Assembly (NCBI GenBank): GCA_965249955.1
Contig: OZ252261.1
Span: forward strand, 1 to 64,000
Reading direction: 5' to 3'
Source: SB11 sp965249955
GTDB taxonomy: Bacteria > Bacteroidota > Bacteroidia > UBA8524
Length of the DNA stretch: 64,000 bases
The notes beneath the pieces were generated by a model. The model was given only the letters and a program-made list of their open reading frames with translations, was not told where the DNA came from and did no database searches. Every line of letters begins with the position of its first letter. Positions within the stretch are counted from its first letter, which is position 1. Below are positions 9,071-17,712 of this stretch, one piece after another. Made by a program: the position numbers and the translations under genes.

Positions 9071-10471
9071 TCAAGCCCCATCAGGAAATATCTTACCTGG
9101 GTTCAGTATATTTTTAGGGTCAAAAAGTTGCTTAATGCCCTTCATCAATGCAAGTTCAACAGGCGAAAAGGCTATATCCATGTAGTTTTTCTGTACATAG
9201 CCAATGCCGTGCTCACCCGATAGTGTGCCTTTTAAACTCACCGTCAACTCAAAAATTTCGCGTATGCCTTTGGTTAGTGTATTGTTCCAATCCGCATCGC
9301 TCATCTCCCCTTTTATAATGTTTACGTGCAAATTTCCATCGCCGGCATGGCCGTAACACACACTTTTAAAATTGTATTTTTTGCCAATAGCTTTTACACC
9401 TTCCAGCAATCGAGGCAACTCGTAGCGGGGCACTACTGTATCTTCTTCTTTATATACTGAACGAGATTTTACAGCTTCGGCGACACGACGGCGCATTTTC
9501 CACAGGGCATCTTTCTGGTCGTTAGTATCAGCAAATAAAATTTCATCGCACTCATAGTTTACCAATACATCGTTTATACGCTCAGCCTGTTTAAAAAGCT
9601 CATCCATATCATTACCATCTACTTCTATCAGCAAATGGGCTTGTATTTCATCTTTCACCGGTATGGTAATGCCCTCCTCATATTTCATTACCCAATCAAT
9701 AGCATCACGCTCCATAAACTCAATAGCCGAAGGCATCACCCCCGCCCTAAAAATTGCCGAAACCGCCTCACAGGCCTTGGTAGCTGAGAAAAACGGCACC
9801 AGCATCAGTATGTTTTTATCGGGATAAGGTATTAATTTTAATACTGCCTTGGTAACTATGCCTAAAGTACCTTCGCTACCCACCATCAGTTGTGTAAGAT
9901 TATACCCTGTTGAATTTTTAAGGGTATTTGCGCCTGTGTTTATTATATCTCCATTGGCAAGCACTACTTCAAGATTTAGTATATAATCTTTGGTAACTCC
10001 GTATTTAAGTGCGTGCGGCCCTCCTGAATTTTCAGCAATATTACCACCAATAAAACACGAGCCTTTACTACTGGGGTCGGGCGGGTAATACATCCCTTTT
10101 TCTATAGCTGCTTTTTGCAATACTTCAGTAATTACACCCGGCTGCACAGTAAGTTGCAGGTTTTTCTCGTCAATCTCAATAATAGTATTCATCCGCTCTA
10201 CCGAAAGACCAATGCCCTTGTGTATGCTAAGTGCACCACCGCTTAGTCCAGTGCGTGCTCCAATTGGGGTAACAGGTATGGCGTTTTGGTGAGCTATTTT
10301 CATTATACCCGCCACCTCTTGGGTGGTAGTAGGTTTTACCAACACTGCAGGCGGAAAACTTAGATTTTCGGTTTCATCGCTCCCATACAATTGCAAGGTT
10401 TCTGTATCCATAAAAATATTTGCTGCCCCCACAATGGCAGCCAGTCTTGCGTATATTTCTTCTGTAATCAT
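9071..10471 (-). CDS. FAD-linked 2-hydroxyacid dehydrogenase, GlcD/D-lactate dehydrogenase type
   Basis: The predicted flavoprotein oxidises D-2-hydroxyacids such as glycolate or D-lactate. Its 466 residues are the normal length for the GlcD/DLD family. The N-terminal PCMH-type FAD domain is visible: VLVKPTTTQEV, then PIGARTGLSGGALSIHKG, then YPPDPSSKGSCFIGGNIAEN. The C-terminal FAD-oxidase domain ends with SLKGTLSGEHGIGYVQKNY and NPGKIFPDG. The substrate cannot be told from sequence. No iron-sulfur partner subunit (GlcF) is adjacent. The gene lies 107 nt downstream of the cysteine hydrolase gene with a hairpin between them, so it may have its own promoter. Confidence 0.9.
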   Translation of the reverse strand: MITEEIYARLAAIVGAANIFMDTETLQLYGSDETENLSFPPAVLVKPTTTQEVAGIMKIAHQNAIPVTPIGARTGLSGGALSIHKGIGLSVERMNTIIEIDEKNLQLTVQPGVITEVLQKAAIEKGMYYPPDPSSKGSCFIGGNIAENSGGPHALKYGVTKDYILNLEVVLANGDIINTGANTLKNSTGYNLTQLMVGSEGTLGIVTKAVLKLIPYPDKNILMLVPFFSATKACEAVSAIFRAGVMPSAIEFMERDAIDWVMKYEEGITIPVKDEIQAHLLIEVDGNDMDELFKQAERINDVLVNYECDEILFADTNDQKDALWKMRRRVAEAVKSRSVYKEEDTVVPRYELPRLLEGVKAIGKKYNFKSVCYGHAGDGNLHVNIIKGEMSDADWNNTLTKGIREIFELTVSLKGTLSGEHGIGYVQKNYMDIAFSPVELALMKGIKQLFDPKNILNPGKIFPDGA

Positions 10472-10495
10472 CTAATTCAAAAACTATAAATAAAA

Positions 10496-10534
10496 AGGCA
10501 CAGCTTGTCAAAAACATCTGACTTTACTGTGCCT
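10496..10534 (-). terminator. Probable terminator after the cysteine hydrolase gene
   Basis: The stem AGGCACAG / CTGTGCCT has a loop of about 23 nt and is followed by TTTTTATTTAT on the minus strand. The long loop makes it weaker than the other terminators here. Confidence 0.5.
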
Positions 10535-10578
10535 GTAAAATTAACCATTTAATTACTCAAGTTGTAAAATTCAGCGGC

Positions 10579-11217
10579 TTATTCGTAGCCTTTACCTTCC
10601 ATCACTAAAGCACCTTCGTTGTTCAAAATAGCTATAAACTCATTATGAGGCATTGGCTGGCTAAACATAGGAAAATCTTTGGTAAGTGCATTGTCGTGCT
10701 CTTCTTGGCTAAGGGTGGCACAACAATCGGTAAGTGTAATTACATTATACCCCTTTTCGTAGGCTGTGCGCATGGTCGACTCTACACAACAATTGGTTAA
10801 AAAGCCGGCCAATGTTACGTTGGTAATACCCATACTGCGCAAAATAAAATCGAGGTTAGTGCTGGCAAAACTGCACAAACCACGTTTGCCTTCAATAACT
10901 ACATCCTCGGCATGAGGTTTCAATACATCTATTATTTCCGAACCCCAATTGTTTTTCTTAAAAGCTCCGTTATCTACCACTCCCTTCAATATTCCGTAAG
11001 GGGTTGAGGTCAGCTCGTGGTAATCCTCTGTAAACGATATGGGCACATAAATAATATGTACGCCTGCTTTGCGCGCTGCGGCAACTGTTTCAATGGCATT
11101 GGCAAGCATATTACTGCTTTCCATAACGCCTTTTACAGCATCGTGAAATACCCCTCCTTGTGAGGTAAAATCGTTTTGAAACTCTATTAATACTAATGCG
11201 GTGTTTTTAGGATTCAT
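10579..11217 (-). CDS. Cysteine hydrolase, isochorismatase family
   Basis: The protein has 212 residues with the family triad: Asp16 in IEFQNDF, Lys111 in EGKRGLC, and the nucleophile Cys144 in FLTNCCVEST. Members hydrolyse small amides or vinyl ethers such as nicotinamide, isochorismate, peroxyureidoacrylate or biuret. The exact substrate is not evident. It is transcribed away from an AraC-family regulator at 11380, and the shared upstream region holds two 14-bp direct repeats. The regulator therefore probably controls it. Confidence 0.9.
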   Translation of the reverse strand: MNPKNTALVLIEFQNDFTSQGGVFHDAVKGVMESSNMLANAIETVAAARKAGVHIIYVPISFTEDYHELTSTPYGILKGVVDNGAFKKNNWGSEIIDVLKPHAEDVVIEGKRGLCSFASTNLDFILRSMGITNVTLAGFLTNCCVESTMRTAYEKGYNVITLTDCCATLSQEEHDNALTKDFPMFSQPMPHNEFIAILNNEGALVMEGKGYE

Positions 11218-11277
11218 GGTTGTTCAATTTTTAAATTTGTTACACACAATTTTCAAATTATAATTCACTTCATCACG

Positions 11278-11312
11278 GCACAATCTTCCCAGTACATAGC
11301 ACAATCTTCCCA
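11278..11312. promoter_or_regulatory. Putative AraC-type operator: two 14-bp direct repeats, 21-bp period
   Basis: GCACAATCTTCCCA occurs at 11278-11291 and again, identically, at 11299-11312. Two helical turns separate them, so both sites face the same side of the DNA, as AraC-family half-sites do. They sit in the 162-nt divergent region between the cysteine hydrolase and the AraC regulator, 61 and 68 nt from the two start codons. Confidence 0.65.
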
Positions 11313-11379
11313 TTTTTTTTACACTACCTATATTTTAGCTTGGTATTTGCTAACTTCGTTAGTAATAAATGTGTAAACC

Positions 11380-12282
11380 ATGTTCACCCCCAGAACATAC
11401 AGTCTAACTCCGTTTGAAAAGCTACAATCTTTGGTAGAACACACAAGTGCGTTTAACCTAGATCGTTGCCAATTGAATATTTATGAGACCAACCAAATAA
11501 CTAAAGACTACCGATTAAAATTTGATGGGTTTACCATTACATCGATGCTGCGGGGAAAAAAGAAGATAAAATTGAGCGACGAACCTTGCCGAGATTATTT
11601 ACCGGGTAATACTGTTATTGCTCCATGCAACTCTTTGCTACAAATAGATTTTCCCGAAGCCAGCCCCACTACTCCTACCCAATGTACTGCAGTTGTTATT
11701 GATAACGATTACCTAAACAAACAGGTTAATTTTTTTAACGAGTACTCTGTTCAAAAGGATATGCCCATTAGCTGGCAGTTTGATTATAATCCTGTTTTGC
11801 TGGATAACAACCGCGAGTTGGCTTTTTTGAACGAGCAAATTGTAAACACATTTACCAGCACAGACCCTTTTAAAGATGTTCACGCTGATTTGCTGCTGAA
11901 AGACCTTATTTTATGTGTGCTTAGGCTGCAAAACCTTAACAGGCTTGAGCAATCGGGAGAAAGAAACGACAACTCTTTTAAGGTGGTGATGGATTATATA
12001 CGCACGCACATTACATCAAACATAAAGGTTGAAGATTTGTGCAAGCTGGCTTGTATGAGTAAATCAGCTTTTTACCGTGCTTTTACACACCAATTTGGTA
12101 TTGCACCCAACCAACTGATTATACGTGAACGGTTAAAACTTTCAAAACAGCTAATGACACACGAACGCCTTAGCGTAAAAGAAGCTGGTTATGCCGCAGG
12201 ATTTTCTGACCCTAATTATTTTGTGCGCATCTTCCGCAAAAATGAGGGCATTACCCCGGGTAGTTTTATCAAAGCAAACTAA
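11380..12282 (+). CDS. AraC-family transcriptional regulator
   Basis: The protein has 300 residues. The N-terminal half resembles the AraC-type regulator N-terminal domain (ITSMLRGKKKIKLSDE, then YLPGNTVIAPCNSL), which probably binds a ligand. Residues 200-300 hold the two helix-turn-helix units: IKVEDLCKLACMSKSAFYRA followed by QFGIAPNQLIIRERLKLSKQ, and LSVKEAGYAAGFSDPNYFVR with IFRKNEGITPGSF. It is divergent from the cysteine hydrolase. The paired 14-bp repeats between them are its likely binding site. The inducer is unknown. Confidence 0.92.
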   Translation: MFTPRTYSLTPFEKLQSLVEHTSAFNLDRCQLNIYETNQITKDYRLKFDGFTITSMLRGKKKIKLSDEPCRDYLPGNTVIAPCNSLLQIDFPEASPTTPTQCTAVVIDNDYLNKQVNFFNEYSVQKDMPISWQFDYNPVLLDNNRELAFLNEQIVNTFTSTDPFKDVHADLLLKDLILCVLRLQNLNRLEQSGERNDNSFKVVMDYIRTHITSNIKVEDLCKLACMSKSAFYRAFTHQFGIAPNQLIIRERLKLSKQLMTHERLSVKEAGYAAGFSDPNYFVRIFRKNEGITPGSFIKAN

Positions 12283-12330
12283 ACCATTTTTTTGTTTTTT
12301 AGCTGATTTCTTAAAAATTAAACGTCAATT

Positions 12331-12361
12331 TTGTCACGTTTCGTCACCCTTGTTTGTCGTC
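12331..12361 (+). promoter_or_regulatory. Putative ECF41-type autoregulated promoter
   Basis: TTGTCACGTTTC begins at 12331 and CGTC is at 12358-12361. The known ECF41 target promoter is TGTCACA, 16 nt, CGTC. The -35-like TGTCAC matches, but the spacing to CGTC is about 19. The same 12 bases occur before the partner gene at 13240, each followed at the same offset by TTTG. Confidence 0.45.
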
Positions 12362-12384
12362 ACTAAAATAATACAAGGCTACAA

Positions 12385-13233
12385 ATGGAGATTTTAAACA
12401 ATTATCAAAAAAAACTGTTTCCCTACGCTTACAATATTTTAGGCTCTGCCGATGATGCTTTGGATGTGATACAGGAAGTTATGGTGACGTATTTTGCAGC
12501 CCACCGACAGGGAATTAACGATGAAACAAACTATTTGATAAAAGCCGTTATCAATCTATCTATAAACACAAAAAAAAGAAATCAAAAAATAGTAGCAGGT
12601 GATGTTTGGTTGCCCGAACCTATTGCTACCGAACGCGCCGACGAGAATATAAACAAAGATGAAATTCTATCCTATTCTATGTTGGTGCTTTTAGAATATC
12701 TAAACCCAAAAGAGCGTGCCGTATTTATACTAAAAGAAACGTTTGAGTATTCACACGACGAAATTGCCGAAGCACTTTCAATCACTGTAGAAAATTCAAG
12801 AAAATTGCTAAGTCGTGCCAAAGGAGCTTTAAAGAAAACAGGCAACAATTTTAGGCTGCCCACTTTTGATGCATCAGCCTTTTTGAATAATTACGTATCA
12901 TTAATAAAAAACGGTGATACAACGGCCATTGAACAACTGCTAACACAAGAAATTGCTATAAAAACCGATGGAGGCAAGCACGCAAATGTGGTACGAAAAC
13001 TAACTACTGGTGTTGGCCTTTCTGCTAAACATTTGGTTACTATTTTTAATACTTTCTTAAAAACGCTTACAGTAGTTATAGGTGATGTAAACCATCAGCC
13101 TGCGCTGTTTTTCTATAAAAAGAACATATTGATTAACTGCCAAGTTTTTGAATTTGATGACGATGGCACAAAAATAAAAAGCATATATGCCATTGTTGAC
13201 CCTAAGAAACTAAGCACTTTTAATACTTTCTAA
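12385..13233 (+). CDS. ECF41-group RNA polymerase sigma factor with SnoaL-like C-terminal extension
   Basis: The protein has 282 residues. Sigma region 2 starts at the N-terminus (KLFPYAYNILGSADDALDVI) and region 4 is at about 105-150 (FEYSHDEIAEALSITVENSR). The group marks are present: WLPEP at 75-79 in the linker, DGGK at 195-198 as a shortened DGGGK motif, and DPKKL at 272-276 near the C-terminus. In ECF41 proteins the SnoaL-like extension replaces a separate anti-sigma factor and tunes activity. The next gene is a carboxymuconolactone decarboxylase-like protein, the usual ECF41 partner. The input signal is not known. Confidence 0.9.
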   Translation: MEILNNYQKKLFPYAYNILGSADDALDVIQEVMVTYFAAHRQGINDETNYLIKAVINLSINTKKRNQKIVAGDVWLPEPIATERADENINKDEILSYSMLVLLEYLNPKERAVFILKETFEYSHDEIAEALSITVENSRKLLSRAKGALKKTGNNFRLPTFDASAFLNNYVSLIKNGDTTAIEQLLTQEIAIKTDGGKHANVVRKLTTGVGLSAKHLVTIFNTFLKTLTVVIGDVNHQPALFFYKKNILINCQVFEFDDDGTKIKSIYAIVDPKKLSTFNTF

Positions 13234-13239
13234 AAAATA

Positions 13240-13269
13240 TTGTCACGTTTCAAACTGCTTATTTGTTTT
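13240..13269 (+). promoter_or_regulatory. Second copy of the TTGTCACGTTTC box, upstream of the AhpD-like gene
   Basis: TTGTCACGTTTC at 13240-13251 repeats the box at 12331 exactly. TTTG follows at the same offset (+21 from TGTCAC). No CGTC is present, so only the upstream half fits the ECF41 promoter model. Confidence 0.45.
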
Positions 13270-13296
13270 AGAGGCACAAAATCTAAAATTAATACA

Positions 13297-13755
13297 ATGG
13301 AACAAAGATTATCGTTTAAAGAACTGCCCAACGGATTTTATGATGGCATGATGAAAAACAATGCCTATTTGAAAAAAACTACATTGGGTGAAAAACTAAA
13401 AGAGTTGGTAAAATACCGCGTTTCGCAAATAAACAAATGTGCCTTTTGCCTTGATATGCACCACAAAGAAGCAGTACACGCAGGCGAAACGGAACAACGC
13501 TTACACTCGCTGCCTGCGTGGAGGGAATGCCCTTATTATAACGATCAAGAACGTATTGCCCTAGCATATACCGAGGCATTAACCCTAGTTGCTACCCATG
13601 ATGTTGATGATGCCATGTATGCACAACTGCAAAAGGCATTTACTGTTGAAGAGATTGCACACCTTACGTTGATAATAACAGAAACTAACAGTTGGAACAG
13701 AATTAACCACGCTTTTAGAACTGAAGCGGGCAACTACGTGGTAGGAATGTATTAA
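13297..13755 (+). CDS. Carboxymuconolactone decarboxylase/AhpD-family protein
   Basis: The protein has 152 residues from the ATG at 13297. I rejected an upstream TTG at 13240 because it overlaps the TGTCAC promoter box. The AhpD-type redox centre is visible as Cys48-x-x-Cys51 with His55 (NKCAFCLDMHHKEA), which fits alkylhydroperoxidase-like thiol chemistry. Such proteins are the commonest products linked to ECF41 sigma factors, and this gene follows that sigma gene by 63 nt. It is probably the main target of the sigma factor in an oxidative or chemical stress response. The substrate is unknown. A strong terminator follows. Confidence 0.9.
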   Translation: MEQRLSFKELPNGFYDGMMKNNAYLKKTTLGEKLKELVKYRVSQINKCAFCLDMHHKEAVHAGETEQRLHSLPAWRECPYYNDQERIALAYTEALTLVATHDVDDAMYAQLQKAFTVEEIAHLTLIITETNSWNRINHAFRTEAGNYVVGMY

Positions 13756-13778
13756 ATTTAGTCTGCTTAATTAATGAT

Positions 13779-13806
13779 AACAGCCCGCTTTTAGTGGGCT
13801 GTTTTG
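13779..13806. terminator. Terminator after the ECF41 module
   Basis: The stem AACAGCCCGC / GTGGGCTGTT (one G-T pair) has a 5-nt loop and a T-rich tail. It lies between convergent genes. Confidence 0.88.
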
Positions 13807-13808
13807 TT

Positions 13809-14408
13809 TTATACTATAGTTCTAAAAGTAAGGTTTACCCTAGGTTTTTGGATGGTTTTTGTAGGTGGCAACCTGTGCAGCCAGTTGGTTTGTGTTTCGC
13901 CTTTCATTTCCAGCAAACTACCGTGCTCTAATATTAGCGAGTGTGTTTGCTTATTAACTTTGTGTTTGAATGAAAATTTCCGCTCGGCACCAAAACTTAA
14001 TGAAGCTATGGAGCCGTTTTTTGCCAGCATCTTTTCACCATCACTATGCCAAGCCATCCCCTCGTTGCCATTGTGGTATAAATTAAGCAGGCAAGAGTTA
14101 TAGGTAGCACCCGTTAGTTTTTCGGTAAGCGTTTTCAATTCTATAAGTTCATCAGTCCATAACAATGCCTGCTTGGTGGTATTAGAATATGTGTAATCAT
14201 AGTTTTTATCGCCGTACCATGCCACTTTGCGTTTAGTAACAATATGTTTTCCAAATATCACTGCCTCATCGTTTCTCCACTCTATAGTATTTAATAACCT
14301 CTCAAGGTAGTGTTGTGCCTGTTGTTGGGCGAACACTTTGCCGTAATACAACACAATGCCGTCGGCAGGCAGTAAATTAATTATTGTATCAGTATTAAAT
14401 AAATCCAT
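13809..14408 (-). CDS. AlkB-like 2-oxoglutarate/Fe(II)-dependent DNA repair dioxygenase
   Basis: This predicted enzyme oxidatively removes alkyl groups from DNA or RNA bases. The protein has 199 residues from the ATG at 14408 (a GTG lies three codons earlier). The iron ligands are visible: His121 and Asp123 in MAWHSDGE, and His178 in NWLHRLP. The 2-oxoglutarate-binding arginines are in PRVNLTFR (Arg190, Arg196). The sequence ASLSFGAERKF is typical of the ALKBH2/3-like bacterial group. The cyclophilin-like gene lies 51 nt upstream on the same strand and may share its transcript. Confidence 0.92.
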   Translation of the reverse strand: MDLFNTDTIINLLPADGIVLYYGKVFAQQQAQHYLERLLNTIEWRNDEAVIFGKHIVTKRKVAWYGDKNYDYTYSNTTKQALLWTDELIELKTLTEKLTGATYNSCLLNLYHNGNEGMAWHSDGEKMLAKNGSIASLSFGAERKFSFKHKVNKQTHSLILEHGSLLEMKGETQTNWLHRLPPTKTIQKPRVNLTFRTIV

Positions 14409-14459
14409 CTTTATCACTTTCTGTACTCAATTTTTAATGTTGTATACTTTCAAAAAGTG

Positions 14460-14873
14460 CTACAATGAATTAAAAACAATAGTTTGCTCGCCTTGTTTCC
14501 AAATACTTTCACCTAGTTCGGTTAGCAGGTGTTTATCTTCATCAAAAACAACAGCAAAAATATTGCAACTATCCAACCCTTTCCCTTCGCCGTAATATAT
14601 GCCCATAGCTCCTTTAGTTTTTATTCTTTCAGGTTTTGATGGCCCAATTACCACTTCACCTGCTTGGGTAAAAACCGATGCATTTTCTTGAATAATATCC
14701 AACAAAGGTGCATTGTCTGTCCATATTTCCTCCCCTGAAACACGAGCGTGCATTAAGGCTTTTGTAAAAGGGAGCTGTTTGGCAAAAGCCTCACAGGTTA
14801 TGGGGGCATCGTTTAAATAGTATTTAAACCTAATAGTTTTACCTTGTTGAGTTTGTATTTTAAAACCTTTCAT
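14460..14873 (-). CDS. Small cyclophilin-like protein (DUF3830-like), function unknown
   Basis: The 137-residue protein has no signal peptide. The sequence TCEAFAKQLPFTKALMHARV with EEIW, and later GIYYGEGKGLDSCNIFA, resembles the cyclophilin-like fold of small proteins grouped as DUF3830/TM1367-like. These generally lack proven prolyl-isomerase activity. It is 51 nt upstream of alkB on the same strand, probably as an accidental or loosely linked operon. The family assignment is from memory of the pattern and is moderate. Confidence 0.7.
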   Translation of the reverse strand: MKGFKIQTQQGKTIRFKYYLNDAPITCEAFAKQLPFTKALMHARVSGEEIWTDNAPLLDIIQENASVFTQAGEVVIGPSKPERIKTKGAMGIYYGEGKGLDSCNIFAVVFDEDKHLLTELGESIWKQGEQTIVFNSL

Positions 14874-14968
14874 TTTTAATATCTAAAGGCTTAAATATAA
14901 ATGTATTTGCAAAAGCAATTGCCTTTGGTAGCTTTTATTTTCTATACTTTTGATTAAATATTTATTTT

Positions 14969-15598
14969 ATGACTTTAGAAGCCTATTTGTTGTTTGTGGG
15001 TGCTAGTATTGTTCTCTGTATTGTGCCAGGCCCCGATATGATTTTTCTTCTTGGGCGTACCGTAGCACAGGGAAGAAAGGCGGGGATAATAGCGGCATTG
15101 GGCATAAATACAGGTGCTTATGTACATTTACTGGCAGCAGCATTGGGTATAAGTGCTATTTTAGCCACATCGGCGTTGGCTTTTACTATACTTAAATGGG
15201 TAGGTGCTGCTTACCTTATTTACCTAGGTCTTAAAATTTTAATTAGTAAACAAAATGCTTTGGTTATTGATAGTGAAAAAACTGCTACAACAAAGAACAC
15301 TGCCATTTTTTGGCAAGGCTTTTTAAGTGATGTATTAAACCCTAAAGTGGCTATTTTTTTCTTAGCCTTTCTACCTCAGTTTGTTGATGCACAAAGCTCT
15401 AACAGATTGCTAAACATTATTTTGTTGGGCTGCACAGTAAATGTTATTGCTATAATAATAAACGTTGTGTTGGTTTTACTAGCGGGTATGCTAACCCTAA
15501 AACTAAGACAGAATAAAAAGCTATCGGTATGGCTTAATAAAATTTTGGGTGGTGTGTTTATAGCACTGGGATTGCAGTTGGCAAAAGAAAAATTATAA
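14969..15598 (+). CDS. LysE/RhtB-family amino-acid exporter
   Basis: The membrane protein has 209 residues and about six hydrophobic segments. It has the family signature near the N-terminus, LCIVPGPDMIFLLGRTVAQG, and the middle element GFLSDVLNPKVAIFFLAFLP. LysE/RhtB proteins export amino acids or derivatives such as lysine, homoserine or threonine. The substrate cannot be set from sequence. It is a single gene with a strong terminator after it and divergent from the cyclophilin-like gene. Confidence 0.92.
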   Translation: MTLEAYLLFVGASIVLCIVPGPDMIFLLGRTVAQGRKAGIIAALGINTGAYVHLLAAALGISAILATSALAFTILKWVGAAYLIYLGLKILISKQNALVIDSEKTATTKNTAIFWQGFLSDVLNPKVAIFFLAFLPQFVDAQSSNRLLNIILLGCTVNVIAIIINVVLVLLAGMLTLKLRQNKKLSVWLNKILGGVFIALGLQLAKEKL

Positions 15599-15635
15599 AC
15601 AAAAACAACCCGCAGCAATGCGGGTTGTTTTTGTT
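15598..15635. terminator. Bidirectional terminator
   Basis: A perfect stem AAACAACCCGCA / TGCGGGTTGTTT with a 4-nt loop, extended by A and T runs, lies between convergent lysE and the T9SS gene. Confidence 0.9.
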
Positions 15636-15674
15636 ATTTTATAGGAATGTTAAATTTAATAGATTTTCTATTGT

Positions 15675-17450
15675 TTATTTCACCATCAGCATTACTGTTT
15701 TAGCAGTTTCTACTCCTCTTATTTGCACACTGTACATACCTTGCACCATGTTTACCGATGAAAAATCGAGGTTAAATACATTTTCACCCTCTACCATAGT
15801 AAACTGCTGGTTGTAGCATTGGCGGCCTACCATGTCGTATACTTTTACGGTTACTTGTTCAGCTACTTTAGCATCAATATTTATGTTTGCCGTTACACTA
15901 CCTTGTGCCATTGGGTTAGGGCTAACCATCACACCTTCTTTATCACCTGTTTCTGTGGGTGCTACGCGTGCATTGCTACCACCAAAAACTGTGTTATCAA
16001 AACAAAATTCGGTACTGTTTAACCCTCCATTATCTATATAAACATAATTGCTGGTAGATGCCAGCGAACTCCATAACATACTAAAACTATTTATTGCAAT
16101 GGGGCCATTTTGGTCGGCAAATGGGCTTCGCAAATCAAAATTGCAAGTGTGTGAAGTTTCACCATTAAAGTAAGCCCTTATACTATAAAAGTCTCTTTCA
16201 AAAGAGTTTGAGGGGTCTTCGTAGGTTCCCATTGCCATAATGCCATCGGTATTGGGGTTGGCAAAGTCAATGGTTTCACCTGCATCATTTCCTCTATCTC
16301 CATAGGTAAATTGTCCGCCACTTACTCCCAAACCATTAATATCAAGTTTGTATACAACAACATCTGCACCTCCTAGAATACCGGGAAAACCATCGCCCAC
16401 CTGATAATACTCATATTGTGCACTTGTGTTTAATCGTTCAATAATATTTGCACTACGCTCCTGATTAATACCCGTTAGCCCATTATTATAATCTCTTGTT
16501 TTACTCCAAACTATTCCTAGTGCATTATCTACTTTTAATGCCCACATATCGTCTGGATTATTTTTCTCAGTAACACCACCTATTATAAAACCATCGGGGT
16601 TGTGTGCAGGGCTTATGCTGGTGAAGTAATCGGCCTTGCCTAATGTGCCAAAAACATCAAACTGAGAGGCATTACCATTGTTTCCGTCAACAGTCATAAT
16701 AAAGGCGTCTTTATCCCCTCTCGAGTCTTTTAGCTCACCCACTACCAAAATTCTATTTGTAGTATTAGGGTCTTCAATTATATCATACCCTAGTGTATTT
16801 GCTTTTGCATTTGGAGGTGCTATAGTATACATTCTGTCCCACACTATAGTGTGTGTTTGCATATCGTACTTTATTACAAATACATTTTGCACCCCGTTAT
16901 TGTTATTAGCCCAACCTGTTATATACAGCGCTTCGGGGTTGCCATTAGCTAAAGTCCCCCTTGTTACACTTCCTAAATTAAGGCTATATGCACCTGAGGC
17001 ATCATATATATTTACAGGGCCATAATTCATACCTCCAGCTGAGTGTATTTCACAATAGAATAAGCCTTTCTGCGATGTACCTAGCTTTTGCCAACCGCCA
17101 ACAACAGCCATCATTCCATTTAAATTTGGATCTAATGACGAACGCTCGATACATTTTGCTTGATTTACTTCTAAATCAACAGAAGGGAAGCTATTATTAT
17201 TTATAGTGAAATCTTTGGTGTAATAGCCTGTACCCGCAGTCCCCCCTGATTGGTCGCTTCGGACTACTAATAAATGTCCTGGGCCTGAATTGTTGCTAAC
17301 ACCCACCATAAAATAACCTGCGGCACCAACTTGTGGTGTTAAACCATCACACAGGTTATCTATTCCTGTGTTTCCGTAAACGTGTTCGTAATACTGTGCA
17401 TTTGCATGATAGCTGATGAATACAGCTGCAATTAGTAAGATTTTTTTCAT
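15675..17450 (-). CDS. Secreted repeat-region protein with T9SS sorting domain
   Basis: The protein has 591 residues from the ATG at 17450, chosen because it begins the signal peptide MKKILLIAAVFISYHANAQ. An upstream in-frame extension of 29 codons is unlikely. The middle contains recurring blocks such as GYFMVGVSNNSG, AVVGGWQKLGTS, GWANNNNGVQNVFVIKYD and GGVTEKNNPDDMWALKVD. These resemble the SBBP/delta-60-type propeller repeats of T9SS cargo, also seen in the large protein at 4181-8782. The last 80 or so residues are a type-A T9SS domain (VMVSPNPMAQG, ending TVMLMVK). No catalytic motif is seen, and a binding or surface role is likely. Confidence 0.85.
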   Translation of the reverse strand: MKKILLIAAVFISYHANAQYYEHVYGNTGIDNLCDGLTPQVGAAGYFMVGVSNNSGPGHLLVVRSDQSGGTAGTGYYTKDFTINNNSFPSVDLEVNQAKCIERSSLDPNLNGMMAVVGGWQKLGTSQKGLFYCEIHSAGGMNYGPVNIYDASGAYSLNLGSVTRGTLANGNPEALYITGWANNNNGVQNVFVIKYDMQTHTIVWDRMYTIAPPNAKANTLGYDIIEDPNTTNRILVVGELKDSRGDKDAFIMTVDGNNGNASQFDVFGTLGKADYFTSISPAHNPDGFIIGGVTEKNNPDDMWALKVDNALGIVWSKTRDYNNGLTGINQERSANIIERLNTSAQYEYYQVGDGFPGILGGADVVVYKLDINGLGVSGGQFTYGDRGNDAGETIDFANPNTDGIMAMGTYEDPSNSFERDFYSIRAYFNGETSHTCNFDLRSPFADQNGPIAINSFSMLWSSLASTSNYVYIDNGGLNSTEFCFDNTVFGGSNARVAPTETGDKEGVMVSPNPMAQGSVTANINIDAKVAEQVTVKVYDMVGRQCYNQQFTMVEGENVFNLDFSSVNMVQGMYSVQIRGVETAKTVMLMVK

Positions 17451-17673
17451 GATAAGATAGTAATTTGTGTACTCAAAGTTTATTACTAATCTTATAACAA
17501 AAGGGTCATATCTAATAAGTGGACTTAAACCATACAAAAGTGGTAAGGGTTACTTTATAAGTGGTCTTTCATGGTATAAATAATAAGCAGACATATATTT
17601 TTAGTGTTGTAACAACAAAACAATAAAAATGGTCGTCTGTTAATACATATTAATCATAGGCTTAATATTTTGT

Positions 17674-17708
17674 AAAATCGAGGTTGTCGGGATGACAGTC
17701 TCGATTTT
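17674..17708. terminator. Hairpin terminator near the DUF1015 gene end
   Basis: The outer stem AAAATCGAG / CTCGATTTT encloses an inner stem TGTC / GACA. T-rich flanks lie on both strands. It sits 5 nt after the DUF1015 stop. Confidence 0.7.
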
Positions 17709-17712
17709 CTTT

